Of a stretch of 64,000 nucleotides of DNA, positions 1 to 9,840 are shown one piece after another. The position numbers and the translations under genes are program-made. Position 1 is the first letter of the stretch. The number at the start of each line of letters is the position of its first letter. The DNA is from Candidatus Kapaibacterium sp. GTDB lineage: Bacteria; Bacteroidota; Ignavibacteria; Kapaibacteriales; NICIL-2. The stretch lies in assembly GCA_026003495.1 (NCBI GenBank), contig BPHK01000001.1:682001-746000 (forward strand), written 5' to 3'. Below the pieces are notes generated by a model. The model was not told the DNA's origin and ran no database searches. It worked only from the letters and a program-made list of their open reading frames with translations.

Positions 1-2
1 GC

Positions 3-1079
3 TCAGCGCAGCGCATGCAGCAGTTTGCCAACGCGATGAAGCGTGCACGGCAGGAGATGCGCAAAAACGAAATGCGCGAGCTGGCTCGCCAGATGCAGCA
101 AGCCTTCCAGGACCTGGCCGATCTTTCCAAAGAGCAGGAGGAGCTGGCAAAAGAAACGCAGCAACTGGACCCGAATTCGGCAATGATGAACCGTGCGATG
201 CAGCGACAGCAGCAGCTCCGCGAGCAGCTGATGAACCTGGCGCGCCGACTCGATGCGCTCTCGCAGCGGACAACTGCAATGCCACCGGAGATGGCCCGTG
301 AGCTTGGGCAGGCTCTCCGACAGATGCAAGAGGCGCAGCGCACGCTTGAACAGCGCAATTCCTACGGTGCATGCCAAATGCAGCAATCGGCGATGGGTTC
401 GATCAACCGCGCGATGAACCAGATGCAAGCACTGCTCGAGCAGATGAATGGCAACAACCCCGGCGAAGGCGAAGGACAAGGAGAGAGCCCCCAGATGCGC
501 CCTGGAGGAATGCAGCCCGGTGCCGGATTCATGCAGCGCCTAATGGAAGCTGCCGGCATGCAGCAGCAAATCAACAACGCGATGGAGCAACTCGGCGCCC
601 AGGGGCAGCTCTCCCAGGAACAACGCGAACAGCTCGGACGCATCGCAGCACAACAAGGACGCGTGATGAAATCACTCGAAGAACTGCAACTCGAAGAAAA
701 GCAGTCCGGTGCGCGAAAAGCACTCGGCGATCTCGACCGGATTCGGCAAGACATGAAGGAGGTCCTCGCCGATATGCAGAGCGGCAACATCACACCGGAA
801 ACTCGCCGCCGACTCGACAGAATTCTTTCGCGGTTGCTCGATGCAACCCGTTCGATGCACGAGCGCGATTACGAGAAAACTCGCCAGTCTCGGCCGGGGG
901 AAGACGTCGTTCGCGAAAGCCCGTCAGAACTGCGGCTGAAAGCGCTCGAGCAGCTCCAACGGTACCGCGATATGCTCCGCAACACCCAGTTGGGGTACAC
1001 CAAAGACTACGAACAGCTGATCGAACGTTACCTGGAGCGTCTCCAGCGCATGCAGAACGGTCGTACCGTCGAGCAATAG
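3..1079 (+). CDS. C-terminal part of a large coiled-coil protein (DUF4175-like), 5' end outside window
   Basis: The reading frame is open to the left edge, so the gene starts outside the window; the ATG at 15 is probably internal. The visible 358 codons are extremely rich in Gln, Met, Arg, Glu and Leu with heptad-like spacing, so the protein is a long coiled coil. A Gly/Pro-rich break near residue 155 (GEGEGQGESP) separates two helical blocks. This composition resembles the C-terminal part of the large DUF4175-type membrane proteins of Bacteroidota, Chlorobi and Ignavibacteria; that assignment is by resemblance only. No catalytic motif is visible and function is unknown. The next gene starts 5 bases after the stop, so the two are probably cotranscribed. 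Confidence 0.6.
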   Translation, partial: SAQRMQQFANAMKRARQEMRKNEMRELARQMQQAFQDLADLSKEQEELAKETQQLDPNSAMMNRAMQRQQQLREQLMNLARRLDALSQRTTAMPPEMARELGQALRQMQEAQRTLEQRNSYGACQMQQSAMGSINRAMNQMQALLEQMNGNNPGEGEGQGESPQMRPGGMQPGAGFMQRLMEAAGMQQQINNAMEQLGAQGQLSQEQREQLGRIAAQQGRVMKSLEELQLEEKQSGARKALGDLDRIRQDMKEVLADMQSGNITPETRRRLDRILSRLLDATRSMHERDYEKTRQSRPGEDVVRESPSELRLKALEQLQRYRDMLRNTQLGYTKDYEQLIERYLERLQRMQNGRTVEQ

Positions 1080-1084
1080 GCTGC

Positions 1085-1642
1085 GTGCGGACGTTGCTGC
1101 TACTGCTTGCACCAGTGACAGTCCTTGCCACCGAGGGAAGCATCGGCATCTGGGCCGGGAGCGCACCCGCCGCACCTCGACTGTTCAACGATAGACTTTG
1201 GCGTGGTGCATGCGTAGCGATCGAATCAACGCTGAAGCTTCCGACATCATCCATGCTGTTTGATCTGCCACTCAGCATTGCTGTTGGTGCTGAGTACGTC
1301 CGCCCCACTGCATCAGGAATGAACTTGCTCGACGACTACCGCGGTTGGATTCTGCGCGGGTCGCTCGTGTGGTATGCCTCCCGTGGGACCGCACCGTATC
1401 TGCGGCTCGGTGGCGGCGCCTCGTTCGGCGAGCGCTATGCGCGGACGGTGGAGTGGGACACAGCCTCGCCGCTCCAATGGCAACGTCGCCCATCGTTCGC
1501 TGTTTTCTGGGGCATTGGTGTGCGGGGCATGATTGCGCAGCACGTTGAATGGGCTGTCGAAGCTGAGTGCCTTGCAGGTGACCGAGTAGGGCTGCTCCTT
1601 CCGCTCCGTCTGGGGTTGCTCTATCGCTGGGGTGGCAGGTGA
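1085..1642 (+). CDS. small outer-membrane beta-barrel-like protein with signal peptide
   Basis: GTG start at 1085 opens directly into a hydrophobic signal sequence (RTLLLLLAPVTVLA) followed by a mature part of about 165 residues. Alternating hydrophobic/aromatic strands with Gly turns (YLRLGGGASFGERYA, VFWGIGVRGMIA, LLLPLRLGLLYRWGG) and a terminal aromatic-rich strand suggest a small OM beta-barrel. The frame is open far upstream (to 371), but that part overlaps the preceding coiled-coil gene in another frame and has composition typical of a shadow, so the start is set at 1085. It overlaps the next gene by four bases (GTGA), implying translational coupling to wecB. The specific family is not recognised. 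Confidence 0.65.
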   Translation: MRTLLLLLAPVTVLATEGSIGIWAGSAPAAPRLFNDRLWRGACVAIESTLKLPTSSMLFDLPLSIAVGAEYVRPTASGMNLLDDYRGWILRGSLVWYASRGTAPYLRLGGGASFGERYARTVEWDTASPLQWQRRPSFAVFWGIGVRGMIAQHVEWAVEAECLAGDRVGLLLPLRLGLLYRWGGR

Positions 1643-2748
1643 AGCGACGTGTTCTCTCCGTCGTCGGAGCGCGACCGAATTTCATGAAGGTCGCTCCCAT
1701 CGCGCGAGCGATGGAGCGTTATGCAGATCGCATTGAGCACGCGATCTGCCACACCGGCCAGCATTACGACTACGCAATGAGCCAAGCATTTTTCGAAGAC
1801 CTCCAGCTGTGCGACACTCAGTTTTACTTGGGCGTCGGCAGTGGCAGCCACGCGGAACAAACCGCCCGGATTATGCTTGCCTTCGAGCCGGTGTGCCTCC
1901 AGTGGCGCCCGGACCTGGTCATCGTCGTCGGTGATGTCAACTCCACGATCGCGTGTACACTGACAGCCGTCAAGCTCGGTATCGCAACAGCCCACGTCGA
2001 AGCTGGGCTTCGCAGTTTCGATCGCACAATGCCGGAGGAGATCAACCGTATCGCAACCGATGCAATCTGCGATTGGCTCTTCTGCACAGAACAGAGCGGT
2101 GTGGACAATCTCCATCGCGAAGGTGCTCGGCCGGAGCGCATCTTCCTGGTTGGCAATACGATGATTGATTCACTGCTTGCTGCCATGCCAGCCATTGAGC
2201 GCTGCCAGGTCGTCGAAGAGCTTGGCTTAGAGCCGAGACGGTATGCAGTGGTCACACTCCACCGGCCCAGCAACGTTGATGACACTGAGCAATTGGGAAT
2301 GCTGCTGGGAGTTCTTGCCGAGCTATCTTCGACGATGCCAGTTGTATTTCCGATCCATCCACGGACGCGGCAGAATATCCTTCGCTTTGGGCTTGAGCAG
2401 ATTCTCCGCAGTGCACCACAGCTACGTCTTATCGAGCCAGAGCGGTACATCCGCTTCATCGCGCTTGTGCGGAGTGCTGCGCTCGTGCTGACTGATTCCG
2501 GTGGAATCCAAGAGGAAACAACTGTGCTCGGTGTACCGTGTCTTACGCTCCGAACGACTACGGAGCGGCCGAGTACGATCGAGTATGGCACAAATCTGCT
2601 CGTGCCACCTGAGCGAGAGCGTATTCGATCGGCAATTGAGCAAGTTCTCGCTGCACCGCCAGCAAAGCATACCATACCTCCGCTCTGGGATGGCCATGCC
2701 GCTGAACGCATTGCAGGCATTATCGCCGAGCAAATCCTCCATGGGTAG
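1639..2748 (+). CDS. wecB: UDP-N-acetylglucosamine 2-epimerase (non-hydrolysing)
   Basis: This 369-residue cytoplasmic enzyme interconverts UDP-GlcNAc and UDP-ManNAc, supplying ManNAc-type sugars for surface polysaccharide. Family signatures are all present: GARPNFMK (residues 10-17), HTGQHYD (38-44), VVGDVNST (96-103), HVEAGLRSFDRTMPEEINR (119-137) with the catalytic acidic residues, GNTMID (172-177), TLHRPSNVD (206-214), HPRT (240-243) and DSGGIQEE (286-293). Length matches the family (about 370). The GTG start overlaps the TGA of the upstream gene as GTGA. The downstream export gene starts inside its last codons. It opens the exopolysaccharide operon at 1.6-8.7 kb. Confidence 0.95.
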   Translation: MKRRVLSVVGARPNFMKVAPIARAMERYADRIEHAICHTGQHYDYAMSQAFFEDLQLCDTQFYLGVGSGSHAEQTARIMLAFEPVCLQWRPDLVIVVGDVNSTIACTLTAVKLGIATAHVEAGLRSFDRTMPEEINRIATDAICDWLFCTEQSGVDNLHREGARPERIFLVGNTMIDSLLAAMPAIERCQVVEELGLEPRRYAVVTLHRPSNVDDTEQLGMLLGVLAELSSTMPVVFPIHPRTRQNILRFGLEQILRSAPQLRLIEPERYIRFIALVRSAALVLTDSGGIQEETTVLGVPCLTLRTTTERPSTIEYGTNLLVPPERERIRSAIEQVLAAPPAKHTIPPLWDGHAAERIAGIIAEQILHG

Positions 2749-4549
2749 CGGCTTCCGCCGAGTGCTGCTGGATATTTTTGCGCGTTTCGTCCAACAACCA
2801 AGCAAGTGTATTGTGCGCAGTAGCCTTCTCGGCTTCCTCACTAGCGTTTTTGTGGCGAGTGTTTCGGCACAGGTTGCAGGATTTCCCACTACGGATCTTG
2901 GTCCGCTTTCGCCGCAGCTTCAGCGCCAGCAGACCGAATCGCAGCTCCGCGGTGAACAAACACCAAGTGACAACGTCGTGCGAGCATCGCAGTACCACGT
3001 TGGGCCAGGAGATGTGCTTGTCATCCAGCGGCTCGACGCACTCGCGCAGGAAGACTACGCAACGGTTACACCTGAAAACCTGGTTCTTGTGCCGCGCATT
3101 GGAATGATTTCCGTTGCAGGAATGACGCTCGATGCAGTGCGCGATACGATCGCTCGGCTCTACCGGCAGCGTACACCGAATATTCCAGTCTACATCGGGC
3201 TTCGGCGTTCACGATCGGTGTACGTGACGGTGCAGGGAAATGTGCTCTTCCCTGGAGTGTACACAGTGCCGGCTTCCATGCGGCTGATGACACTCCTTCG
3301 GCTTGCAATGCAAGGCAACACGCCGCAGCAACGGACCGAGCCGGAACTGCAGCGTGCGGTACAACGGGCATTCGGTCAGATTGCCGATCTGACGCGGGAA
3401 GATCAGCTCCTCTGGCGGGATTACGAGTTTCTCCCACCGGCATCGCTCCGCTCGATTGTCGTGCGGCATAGCGATGGCAGCTCTGAAATCGTTGATGGCG
3501 AACTGGCATTGTTGCAGCCGGACAGTTCGGCGAATCCTTACGTGCGGGAGGGTGATGTCGTCATCGTTCCCCGTGAGCAGGTGCTCGACCAACCGCGAAT
3601 TACGATTCAAGGTGCAGTGGCGCGTCCACGGACGACAGCCTATCGCGCAGGTGATCGCCTTTCATTTTTGCTCAAGCTGGGTGTTGGGCTGCTTCCGGAG
3701 AGCGGGGCGATCTGGCTTGTGCAGGGTGGCGAGCGAATCCCGGTCCGTGCTGATGCGCAGATGAACCTGCTGTCGGAGGATAGGGAACTGTTGCCTGGGG
3801 CGGTGGTCCTTGTCGAGCGGGTGCGTCCGTCGGTTTCCAACACCGGCAGCGTTCGTATCATCGGAGAGGTGCAGCGCCCTGGTGCATATCCAATCGTGCA
3901 GTGGAAAACTCGCTTACGCGAAGTGATCGAGGAAGCGGGTGGCTTCACCGATCGTGCAGCTCTTGGGCTGGCGTACATACTCCGTCGGGACCAAGATGGT
4001 GGCAGTAAACTCGTCTCGCCAAATCCGTATGTGGAACGACTGCGCCGATTGCAGTACAGCAACCTTATCCCCGAAGACACGCTCCGTTTTTTCATCGACG
4101 AGCTGGCGCAGCGTCCGCTTGTTGCGTGCGACTTTCGCGCATGCTTTGAACGTGGTAGTGAAGATGATAACGTTGCTCTTGCAGATGGGGACGTTATCGT
4201 CGTGCCACCGTCACCGCAGACAGTCTTCGTCTATGGTCAAGTGGCGAAGGCGGGATATGTCGAATATGCTCCCGGGAAAGATGCTGAGTATTACATCGCA
4301 CAAGCAGGTGGGCGAACCGAGCTTGCCGATCGCGGCAGAGAGCGTGTTATCAAAGGACGGAACGGACTTTGGGTACCGCTCGATCAAACGACGGTCGAAC
4401 CGGGCGACCGAATCTACGTTCCCCATCCACCTGATGAACCGCTTGGAACAAAGCTCCAGCGCTTGAGTGCGTACATTGGTATTGCAGGCGGGCTATCGGG
4501 ATTGGTGTTCTCGATCCTCTCGCTGATTAACTTTTTGCGAACTCGTTGA
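2741..4549 (+). CDS. SLBB-domain polysaccharide export protein (Wza-like)
   Basis: A 602-residue exported protein. A signal-like hydrophobic stretch (about residues 25-43, ending SVSAQ) is followed by a polysaccharide-export domain (YHVGPGDVLVI, residues 85-95) and four SLBB-type units containing VQGNVLFPGVY, IQGAVARPRT, IIGEVQRPGAY and VYGQVAKAGYVEY. The C-terminus has a transmembrane segment (IAGGLSGLVFSILSLINFL) ending LRTR. It is longer than E. coli Wza because of extra SLBB repeats, as is common in Bacteroidota/Chlorobi. Role: periplasmic/OM conduit for export of the polysaccharide built by the flanking enzymes. ATG at 2741 lies 8 bases inside wecB; the longer open frame from 2501 is a wecB shadow. 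Confidence 0.88.
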   Translation: MGSGFRRVLLDIFARFVQQPSKCIVRSSLLGFLTSVFVASVSAQVAGFPTTDLGPLSPQLQRQQTESQLRGEQTPSDNVVRASQYHVGPGDVLVIQRLDALAQEDYATVTPENLVLVPRIGMISVAGMTLDAVRDTIARLYRQRTPNIPVYIGLRRSRSVYVTVQGNVLFPGVYTVPASMRLMTLLRLAMQGNTPQQRTEPELQRAVQRAFGQIADLTREDQLLWRDYEFLPPASLRSIVVRHSDGSSEIVDGELALLQPDSSANPYVREGDVVIVPREQVLDQPRITIQGAVARPRTTAYRAGDRLSFLLKLGVGLLPESGAIWLVQGGERIPVRADAQMNLLSEDRELLPGAVVLVERVRPSVSNTGSVRIIGEVQRPGAYPIVQWKTRLREVIEEAGGFTDRAALGLAYILRRDQDGGSKLVSPNPYVERLRRLQYSNLIPEDTLRFFIDELAQRPLVACDFRACFERGSEDDNVALADGDVIVVPPSPQTVFVYGQVAKAGYVEYAPGKDAEYYIAQAGGRTELADRGRERVIKGRNGLWVPLDQTTVEPGDRIYVPHPPDEPLGTKLQRLSAYIGIAGGLSGLVFSILSLINFLRTR

Positions 4550-6009
4550 TGCCTACGCTGGAACACATCGAACGAACCGAACACACACCAATCCGCACGT
4601 TGCGCAGGCGGCGTAGTGTGCAGGCAATCATTGCGAACGCAGTGCTTTGGCAGTTAGCTGCCGATGTCGTTGCCATCGTCGTGACGATGGGGGTGTTCTA
4701 CGTTCTCCGCTTGCGCGAGAGTAGCTTTCATCCAGCGGTGCGGTCGCCAGAGTTTTTCGCCAGCGTGCTCGTGGCAAGTGTTGTCTATTGGGTCCTCGTG
4801 TTCTGGCTGACAGGGCTCTACCGGAACTGGCTTGTCCGTTCTCCGTTCGAGGAAGCATACACGGTGCTCAAAGCGACCGCAGTCGGCGTTGCGATCCCCG
4901 TGCTGGCAATACTGCTCGATAGCGGGTGGTTCAGCTACAAGTTGATTTTCTACGCGCTGCTGTTGGCAGTTGTCGTCATCGCATTGCGTTCGTGGGTGCG
5001 ACATGTGCAGTGGCGGCTGCGGTCACAGGGGATGATTGTTTTCCCGACACTGATTGTCGGCGATCGTGAAGGAATTGCGAGCTTCCTTGCCCAGTATGAC
5101 CGCGCCTCCAGCTCTGGCTACGTGATCGTGGCAGCGCTTGTGTCCGATGGGGCTACAGCAGAACAAATTGCCAACGTTCCAATCGTCGGTGGGCGTTCGG
5201 ATGCAGCGCGACTGTTTGCGGAAGGGCAGTTCGATGCGTGCATCTTTGCGTTCGCTTCTGCTGATGCAGACGCTGTGCTCGAGCTCATCACCGCTGCTTC
5301 TGAGCACGGGCTGCAAACGATGATCGTGCCAGATCTCTACCACGTCGTGATGGGGTCTGTGCGGACGCTTTCGCTCTACGGAGTGCCGCTCATCGAGATT
5401 TCGCCGCATTTACTCGCACCCTGGCAAGCGTTGGTCAAACGTGCAGTGGATATCGCCGTTAGTGCGACAGTGCTGGTCGTTGGGATGCCCGTGTGGCTCT
5501 TGATTGCGCTGGCGATCAAGCTCGATTCTCCGGGCCCGGTGCTCTTTACACAGTATCGCGTCGGGAAGGGCAACCGTCCCTTCAAACTCTACAAGTTTCG
5601 CTCGATGACACATGGACGCTGGGACGGCACATGGACGCAGCTCAACGACCCACGAGTTACGCGAGTGGGGTACTTTCTGCGGCGCACACACATTGACGAA
5701 ATCCCGCAGCTGTGGAACGTGCTCCGTGGTGATATGAGCTTGGTCGGACCACGCCCGGAACAAGTGGTCCTTGTCGAGCAATTTGTTCGTGCTGTGCCGT
5801 ATTACAACCGCCGGCATATTGTCCGGCCAGGCATCACGGGGTGGAACCAGGTTCGATGCGGTCGGCAGGAGTTGCCGGACATGATTCAAGAGATTCGCTC
5901 GCGGCTGCGGGACGATTTTTACTACATCGAGAACATGTCGCTGCGGCTGGATTTCGAGATCATTGTGCGGACAATCGGTGTGATGCTCCGCGGGCACGGG
6001 ATTGCGTAG
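4549..6009 (+). CDS. undecaprenyl-phosphate sugar-1-phosphate transferase (WcaJ/WbaP type)
   Basis: A 486-residue inner-membrane initiating transferase that loads the first sugar-1-phosphate onto undecaprenyl phosphate. The N-terminal part (about 25-160) holds several transmembrane helices, followed by a nucleotide-binding-like region ([11 protein letters not shown]) and the C-terminal catalytic bacterial sugar transferase domain (about 290-480). Catalytic-domain motifs: [39 protein letters not shown] with the key Asp-Glu pair, [11 protein letters not shown] and [10 protein letters not shown]. The ATG at 4549 shares its A with the TGA of the export gene (TGATG); a TTG three bases earlier is the only other nearby start. 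Sugar specificity cannot be read from sequence. Confidence 0.92.
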   Translation: MPTLEHIERTEHTPIRTLRRRRSVQAIIANAVLWQLAADVVAIVVTMGVFYVLRLRESSFHPAVRSPEFFASVLVASVVYWVLVFWLTGLYRNWLVRSPFEEAYTVLKATAVGVAIPVLAILLDSGWFSYKLIFYALLLAVVVIALRSWVRHVQWRLRSQGMIVFPTLIVGDREGIASFLAQYDRASSSGYVIVAALVSDGATAEQIANVPIVGGRSDAARLFAEGQFDACIFAFASADADAVLELITAASEHGLQTMIVPDLYHVVMGSVRTLSLYGVPLIEISPHLLAPWQALVKRAVDIAVSATVLVVGMPVWLLIALAIKLDSPGPVLFTQYRVGKGNRPFKLYKFRSMTHGRWDGTWTQLNDPRVTRVGYFLRRTHIDEIPQLWNVLRGDMSLVGPRPEQVVLVEQFVRAVPYYNRRHIVRPGITGWNQVRCGRQELPDMIQEIRSRLRDDFYYIENMSLRLDFEIIVRTIGVMLRGHGIA

Positions 6010-6015
6010 GAGCCG

Positions 6016-6736
6016 ATGATGGAGCGAGCAATCGTTGTCATTCCGACCTACAACGAGCGCGAGAACATCGGGCGCTTGATCGAAGCGCTTCGGCGTGTGC
6101 TGCCGAGCTTGGATGTTTTAGTCGTTGATGACCATTCGCCGGATGGGACCGCAGAGCTTGTCCGCTCGATGGCGCGCGATGATGCGCGTATTCACCTTTT
6201 GGAGCGCGAAGGGAAGCTGGGACTCGGAACTGCCTACTGCGCTGGTTTTCGCTGGGCGCTCGACCGCGGGTATCGCATCATTTGCCAGATGGATGCGGAC
6301 TTCTCGCATAACCCTGATGATCTCCCTCGCTTGATCGCAGCGCTCGACCGTGCTGATTTGGTCGATCGGTTCGCGGTATATCAGCGGGGTGAACGTCGTC
6401 AATTGGCCGATGCGGCGTCTTCTGCTCAGCTATGCAGCGAACGTCTATACGCGGATTGTGACGGGGATGCCGATTCGCGATGCAACCGGAGGCTTCAAGG
6501 CATTTCGAGCAGAACTGCTGCGCCGAATTGACTTGAGCGCAATTGCATCGAACGGCTACGCATTCCAGATCGAAATGAACTTCCGCGCCTGGAAGCTCGG
6601 CGCGCGGATCGAAGAGCTGAGCATCATCTTCATTGACCGAACCAATGGGGTCTCGAAGATGAGCCGCTCGATTATCTACGAGGCCGCATGGATCGTTTGG
6701 AAGCTGAAACTGCTCGCACTGCTGGGAAAGCTCTAA
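6016..6736 (+). pseudogene. polyprenol-phosphate mannosyltransferase (DPM1-like), split by a +1 frameshift
   Basis: The first frame (6016 to about 6363) encodes a GT2 glycosyltransferase of the dolichol/polyprenol-phosphate mannose synthase family: IPTYNERENI, VVDDHSPDGT and QMDADFSHNP. After the codons for ADLV the frame loses similarity and stops at 6531. The +1 frame continues the family exactly from position 6365: IGSRYISGVNVVNWP, RDATGGFKAFR, GYAFQIEMNFRAWKLGARI, to a stop at 6736. One extra base near 6364 (gtc-g-atc) explains the break. Restored, the protein is about 239 residues, normal for this family. It could be a sequencing error, a recent lesion, or less likely recoding. Two ATGs (6016, 6019) could serve as start. 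Confidence 0.85.
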
Positions 6737-6739
6737 GCG

Positions 6740-8686
6740 ATGGAGACTGTTGATGTCACGATTGTTATCGTCAGCTACAACGTCCGCCAGTACCTGCGGC
6801 AGTGCTTAGAATCCATCGAGCGGTGCCGCCATCAGCACGCGCTGGAGGTGATCGTCGTTGATAATGCCTCGCACGATGGTACGGTGCCGTTGCTTGCGCC
6901 GCTCTTCCCATGGGTGGAGTTCATTGCGCTTTCGGAAAACATCGGCTTTGGTCGTGCGAACAATATCGGGATCGAACGCGCACGTGGGCGCTACACGCTC
7001 ATCCTGAACCCAGACACGATCCTTTCGGAAGATACCATTGCCGCGATGATTGGCTACATGGACGAGCATCCAGAGGTCGGCATCTGCGGGTGCAAGGTGC
7101 TCAATCCCGACGGAACGTTCCAAGCGCAGTGCCGGCGCGGTTTCCCGACGCCGTGGGTTGCGTTCACCAAGCTCTTCGGATTGCAGGCGCTCTTTCCGCG
7201 CTCGCGTCTGTTTGCGCAGTACAACCAATCCTTCCGCAGTCCGGACGAAACGTACTACGTGGATGCGGTCATCGGGGCGTTCATGTTCTGCCGCACCGAG
7301 CAGCTCCGCGCGATCAACGGCTTCGATCCGGACTACTTCATGTACGGCGAGGATCTGGACCTGTGTTACCGGATGCTCAAGGCAGGCTACAAGACTGCGT
7401 ATGTGCCGACGACGACCATCATCCACTTCAAAGGCGAAAGCACGCGCCGAAGCCGCATCAACGATGTGCGAGTCTTCTACGATGCGATGGTGCAGTTTAC
7501 GCGCAAGCACTATGGTTCGAAACGCTGGCTCCTTCGGCTGTTGCAGCTTGGGATTCGTCTCCGCGAGATGGTTGCGCACGTAGCGCAGTATCGTCAAGGG
7601 GTGCTTTTGCTCGCCGCTGATGTGGTGATCGCCAATGCTATGCTTCTTCTGGCGACTGCAATTCGCTTCGGCTCGCCTCTGGGATTTCCCGACTACGCCT
7701 ATCCGACGGTCTTCATCGTGCTCAGTGCAGTTGTTGTCGCGAGCATGGTTGCTGTCGGTGAGTACTTCGAGTACACCTACCGCGTCCGGAATGCTGTGAT
7801 GGGGTACTTGGCGACGTTCTTTGTGCTTTCGTCGCTGACGTACTACTGGAAGGAGTACGCCTTCAGCCGTGGTATTGTGCTCATGACCGTCGGTCTCTCG
7901 ATGCTCGGGTCGAGTTTGCTGCGATTTGCGATGCGCTATCGCCAGCGCGGATATTCAGCGCGGACGCACCGACGAGCGCTCATCGTTGGGACAACGGCAG
8001 CGTCGGAGCGTGTCATCGAAGCGCTCATTGGGCAAGGCTCGCCAGTTGCAATCGCGGGAGTTGTCGCTGTCGAACCGACGGAATCGGAGACCTTCGCAGG
8101 TTTTCCAATCGTTGGCTACTGGGATTATATTGAACGCACGATCGAAAGCACGCGAGCATCGGAAGTAGTGATTACCGATCGCACCATTCCCCGAAGTGAG
8201 GTTATCGCAACGCTCTCGCGGCTTGCGCCGCGACGCGTCCGTTTTTTCTTTGCCTACGATGATGTCGAGCTCCACGCGCAGCGGATTTTATCGGATGTAT
8301 CGGCACGGCGGTCGGAACTTCCGCCACTGTTGCGGTTGCGGTATCGTGTGCTCAAACGCGCAGCAGATCTGTTCATCGCGACGGGTGTGCTCATGGTCGG
8401 ATGGCTCGTGGTATTTTTGAACCGCCAGCCATTGCGTCCGTGGCTCGAGCGGTGGTGGAGCGTTCTCCGTGGAATGCGGTCAGTTGTGGGATTGCATCCG
8501 AGCGCGGCGTCGCATTACGTTGGTATCCGGGATGGACTGCTCAGTTTGCCACTGCTTGTGCCGCCGTCGGTACGGACAGAGGCGCTCATTGCCCGGCTCA
8601 ACGAGTATTACGTCACCGAGTACACGCCAGCGCTCGACCTGGAGATCATCATCCGAAGTTTGCAAAATCGATCGATACGGCGATGA
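6740..8686 (+). CDS. GT2 glycosyltransferase fused to a degenerate sugar-phosphate transferase-like membrane domain
   Basis: A 648-residue fusion. Residues 1-about 280 are a GT-A fold family 2 glycosyltransferase of the rhamnosyltransferase type: [25 protein letters not shown], and [14 protein letters not shown]. Residues about 290-405 contain several membrane helices and about 410-510 a nucleotide-binding-like region ([20 protein letters not shown]), both laid out as in the neighbouring transferase at 4549. The C-terminus (about 540-648) still resembles a sugar-phosphate transferase ([45 protein letters not shown]), but the central catalytic segment with KFRSM and the Asp-Glu motif is missing. 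So the transferase half looks catalytically dead and may act as membrane anchor or partner. Stop overlaps accA by ATGA. Confidence 0.82.
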   Translation: METVDVTIVIVSYNVRQYLRQCLESIERCRHQHALEVIVVDNASHDGTVPLLAPLFPWVEFIALSENIGFGRANNIGIERARGRYTLILNPDTILSEDTIAAMIGYMDEHPEVGICGCKVLNPDGTFQAQCRRGFPTPWVAFTKLFGLQALFPRSRLFAQYNQSFRSPDETYYVDAVIGAFMFCRTEQLRAINGFDPDYFMYGEDLDLCYRMLKAGYKTAYVPTTTIIHFKGESTRRSRINDVRVFYDAMVQFTRKHYGSKRWLLRLLQLGIRLREMVAHVAQYRQGVLLLAADVVIANAMLLLATAIRFGSPLGFPDYAYPTVFIVLSAVVVASMVAVGEYFEYTYRVRNAVMGYLATFFVLSSLTYYWKEYAFSRGIVLMTVGLSMLGSSLLRFAMRYRQRGYSARTHRRALIVGTTAASERVIEALIGQGSPVAIAGVVAVEPTESETFAGFPIVGYWDYIERTIESTRASEVVITDRTIPRSEVIATLSRLAPRRVRFFFAYDDVELHAQRILSDVSARRSELPPLLRLRYRVLKRAADLFIATGVLMVGWLVVFLNRQPLRPWLERWWSVLRGMRSVVGLHPSAASHYVGIRDGLLSLPLLVPPSVRTEALIARLNEYYVTEYTPALDLEIIIRSLQNRSIRR

Positions 8687-9645
8687 GTTACGTTCTCGAA
8701 TTCGAAAAGCCAATCCTCGAGCTTGAAAAGAAAGTTGCCGAGATGAAAGCGCTCGCGGGAACATTGGAGCTCGACGAGCAGATTGCCGATCTGGAACGCC
8801 GCATCGAGGAACTGCGTGCGGAGATTTACTCGAAACTCACCCGTTGGCAACGCGTCCAGATTGCACGGCATCCAGAGCGACCGTACACGCTGGATTACTT
8901 GGCGCATTCGTTCGATGAGTTCATCGAGCTCCATGGGGATCGCTGTTTCCGGGATGATCCAGCAATTGTCGGCGGGCTTGCCCGCATAGGGGAGTTCACC
9001 GTCGTTGCTGTTGGGCATCAGAAAGGGCGCGACACAAAATCGAACCTTTACCGCAACTTTGGAATGCCGAATCCCGAAGGCTACCGCAAAGCTGCACGAC
9101 TGTTTCGACTGGCGGAAAAGTTTGGGCGTCCGGTTGTGACGTTTCTCGACACACCTGGTGCGTTCCCAGGGATCGAGGCCGAAGAGCGCGGTCAAGCGGA
9201 AGCAATCGCGCGGAACCTGTTCATCATGGCGCAGCTGAGGGTGCCGATTGTCGTCGTTATCATCGGCGAGGGTGCATCGGGTGGCGCGCTCGGCATCGGT
9301 GTCGGTGACCGAATTGTGATGCTCGAAAATGCATGGTACTCGGTCATTGCACCGGAGTCGTGCTCTTCGATTCTCTGGCGCAGTTGGGAGTACAAAGAGC
9401 AAGCTGCCGAGGCGCTGCAACTGTGCGCAACCGATCTAGAGCGCCATGGAATCATTGATCGCGTCGTTCCCGAGCCGGTAGGTGGAGCGCACCGCGATCC
9501 TCAAACGATGTTTGCAACGATGCGCCACATTCTGCTCGAAGAGCTCTCGGGGTTATCCTCGGTGCCGCCGGAGGAGCTCGTCAAGCGGCGGCATGAAAAA
9601 TTTGCACGAATGGGCGTGTGGGAAGAACTATCCGTCGAACAATAA
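8683..9645 (+). CDS. accA: acetyl-CoA carboxylase carboxyltransferase subunit alpha
   Basis: A 320-residue cytoplasmic subunit that, with AccD, transfers the carboxyl group from biotin to acetyl-CoA, the first step of fatty-acid synthesis. The N-terminal helical region ([18 protein letters not shown]) and core motifs are typical: [92 protein letters not shown] and [18 protein letters not shown]. Length matches the family (about 320). The ATG at 8683 overlaps the upstream TGA (ATGA), and the earlier open frame to 8401 is a shadow. accD and the biotin genes are not in the window. Confidence 0.96.
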   Translation: MSYVLEFEKPILELEKKVAEMKALAGTLELDEQIADLERRIEELRAEIYSKLTRWQRVQIARHPERPYTLDYLAHSFDEFIELHGDRCFRDDPAIVGGLARIGEFTVVAVGHQKGRDTKSNLYRNFGMPNPEGYRKAARLFRLAEKFGRPVVTFLDTPGAFPGIEAEERGQAEAIARNLFIMAQLRVPIVVVIIGEGASGGALGIGVGDRIVMLENAWYSVIAPESCSSILWRSWEYKEQAAEALQLCATDLERHGIIDRVVPEPVGGAHRDPQTMFATMRHILLEELSGLSSVPPEELVKRRHEKFARMGVWEELSVEQ

Positions 9646-9831
9646 ATGCGCGGGGCAATCGTTGCTACGCCTGCATGATGGACAATGCGAGCACGTGCTC
9701 GTCGCACCACGAAAATCCACCACCGCAGCGCAAAGCAGGGGAAAGCTCCGGCAGAGCAGATGCCCCATGGAACTTTCCCGTGTGGTGTTCGCCGATGATG
9801 TGTATGTGTGAGATGTGAACCACTCTGCATT

Positions 9832-9836
9832 GGAGG
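9832..9836 (+). promoter_or_regulatory. Shine-Dalgarno GGAGG before the RsuA-like gene
   Basis: GGAGG is followed by two consecutive ATGs at 9838 and 9841. Spacing is 1 base to the first and 4 to the second, so the second is the more plausible start. The gap 9646-9831 holds no supported gene. Confidence 0.5.
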
Positions 9837-9840
9837 AATG

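Noticed and set aside
371-1084. Upstream extension of the + strand frame that ends at 1642
   Set aside because: It overlaps the coiled-coil gene out of frame, is Arg/Ala/Thr-rich shadow sequence, and a signal peptide starts cleanly at 1085.
6350-6736. Independent small glycosyltransferase gene starting at ATG 6350
   Set aside because: It begins in mid-domain and exactly continues the frame at 6016; it is the second half of one frameshifted gene.
9688-9701. 14-base perfect palindrome (cgagcacgtgctcg) in the gap before the RsuA-like gene
   Set aside because: Self-complementary 14-mers occur by chance in GC-rich DNA, and no second copy or promoter geometry supports a regulatory site.
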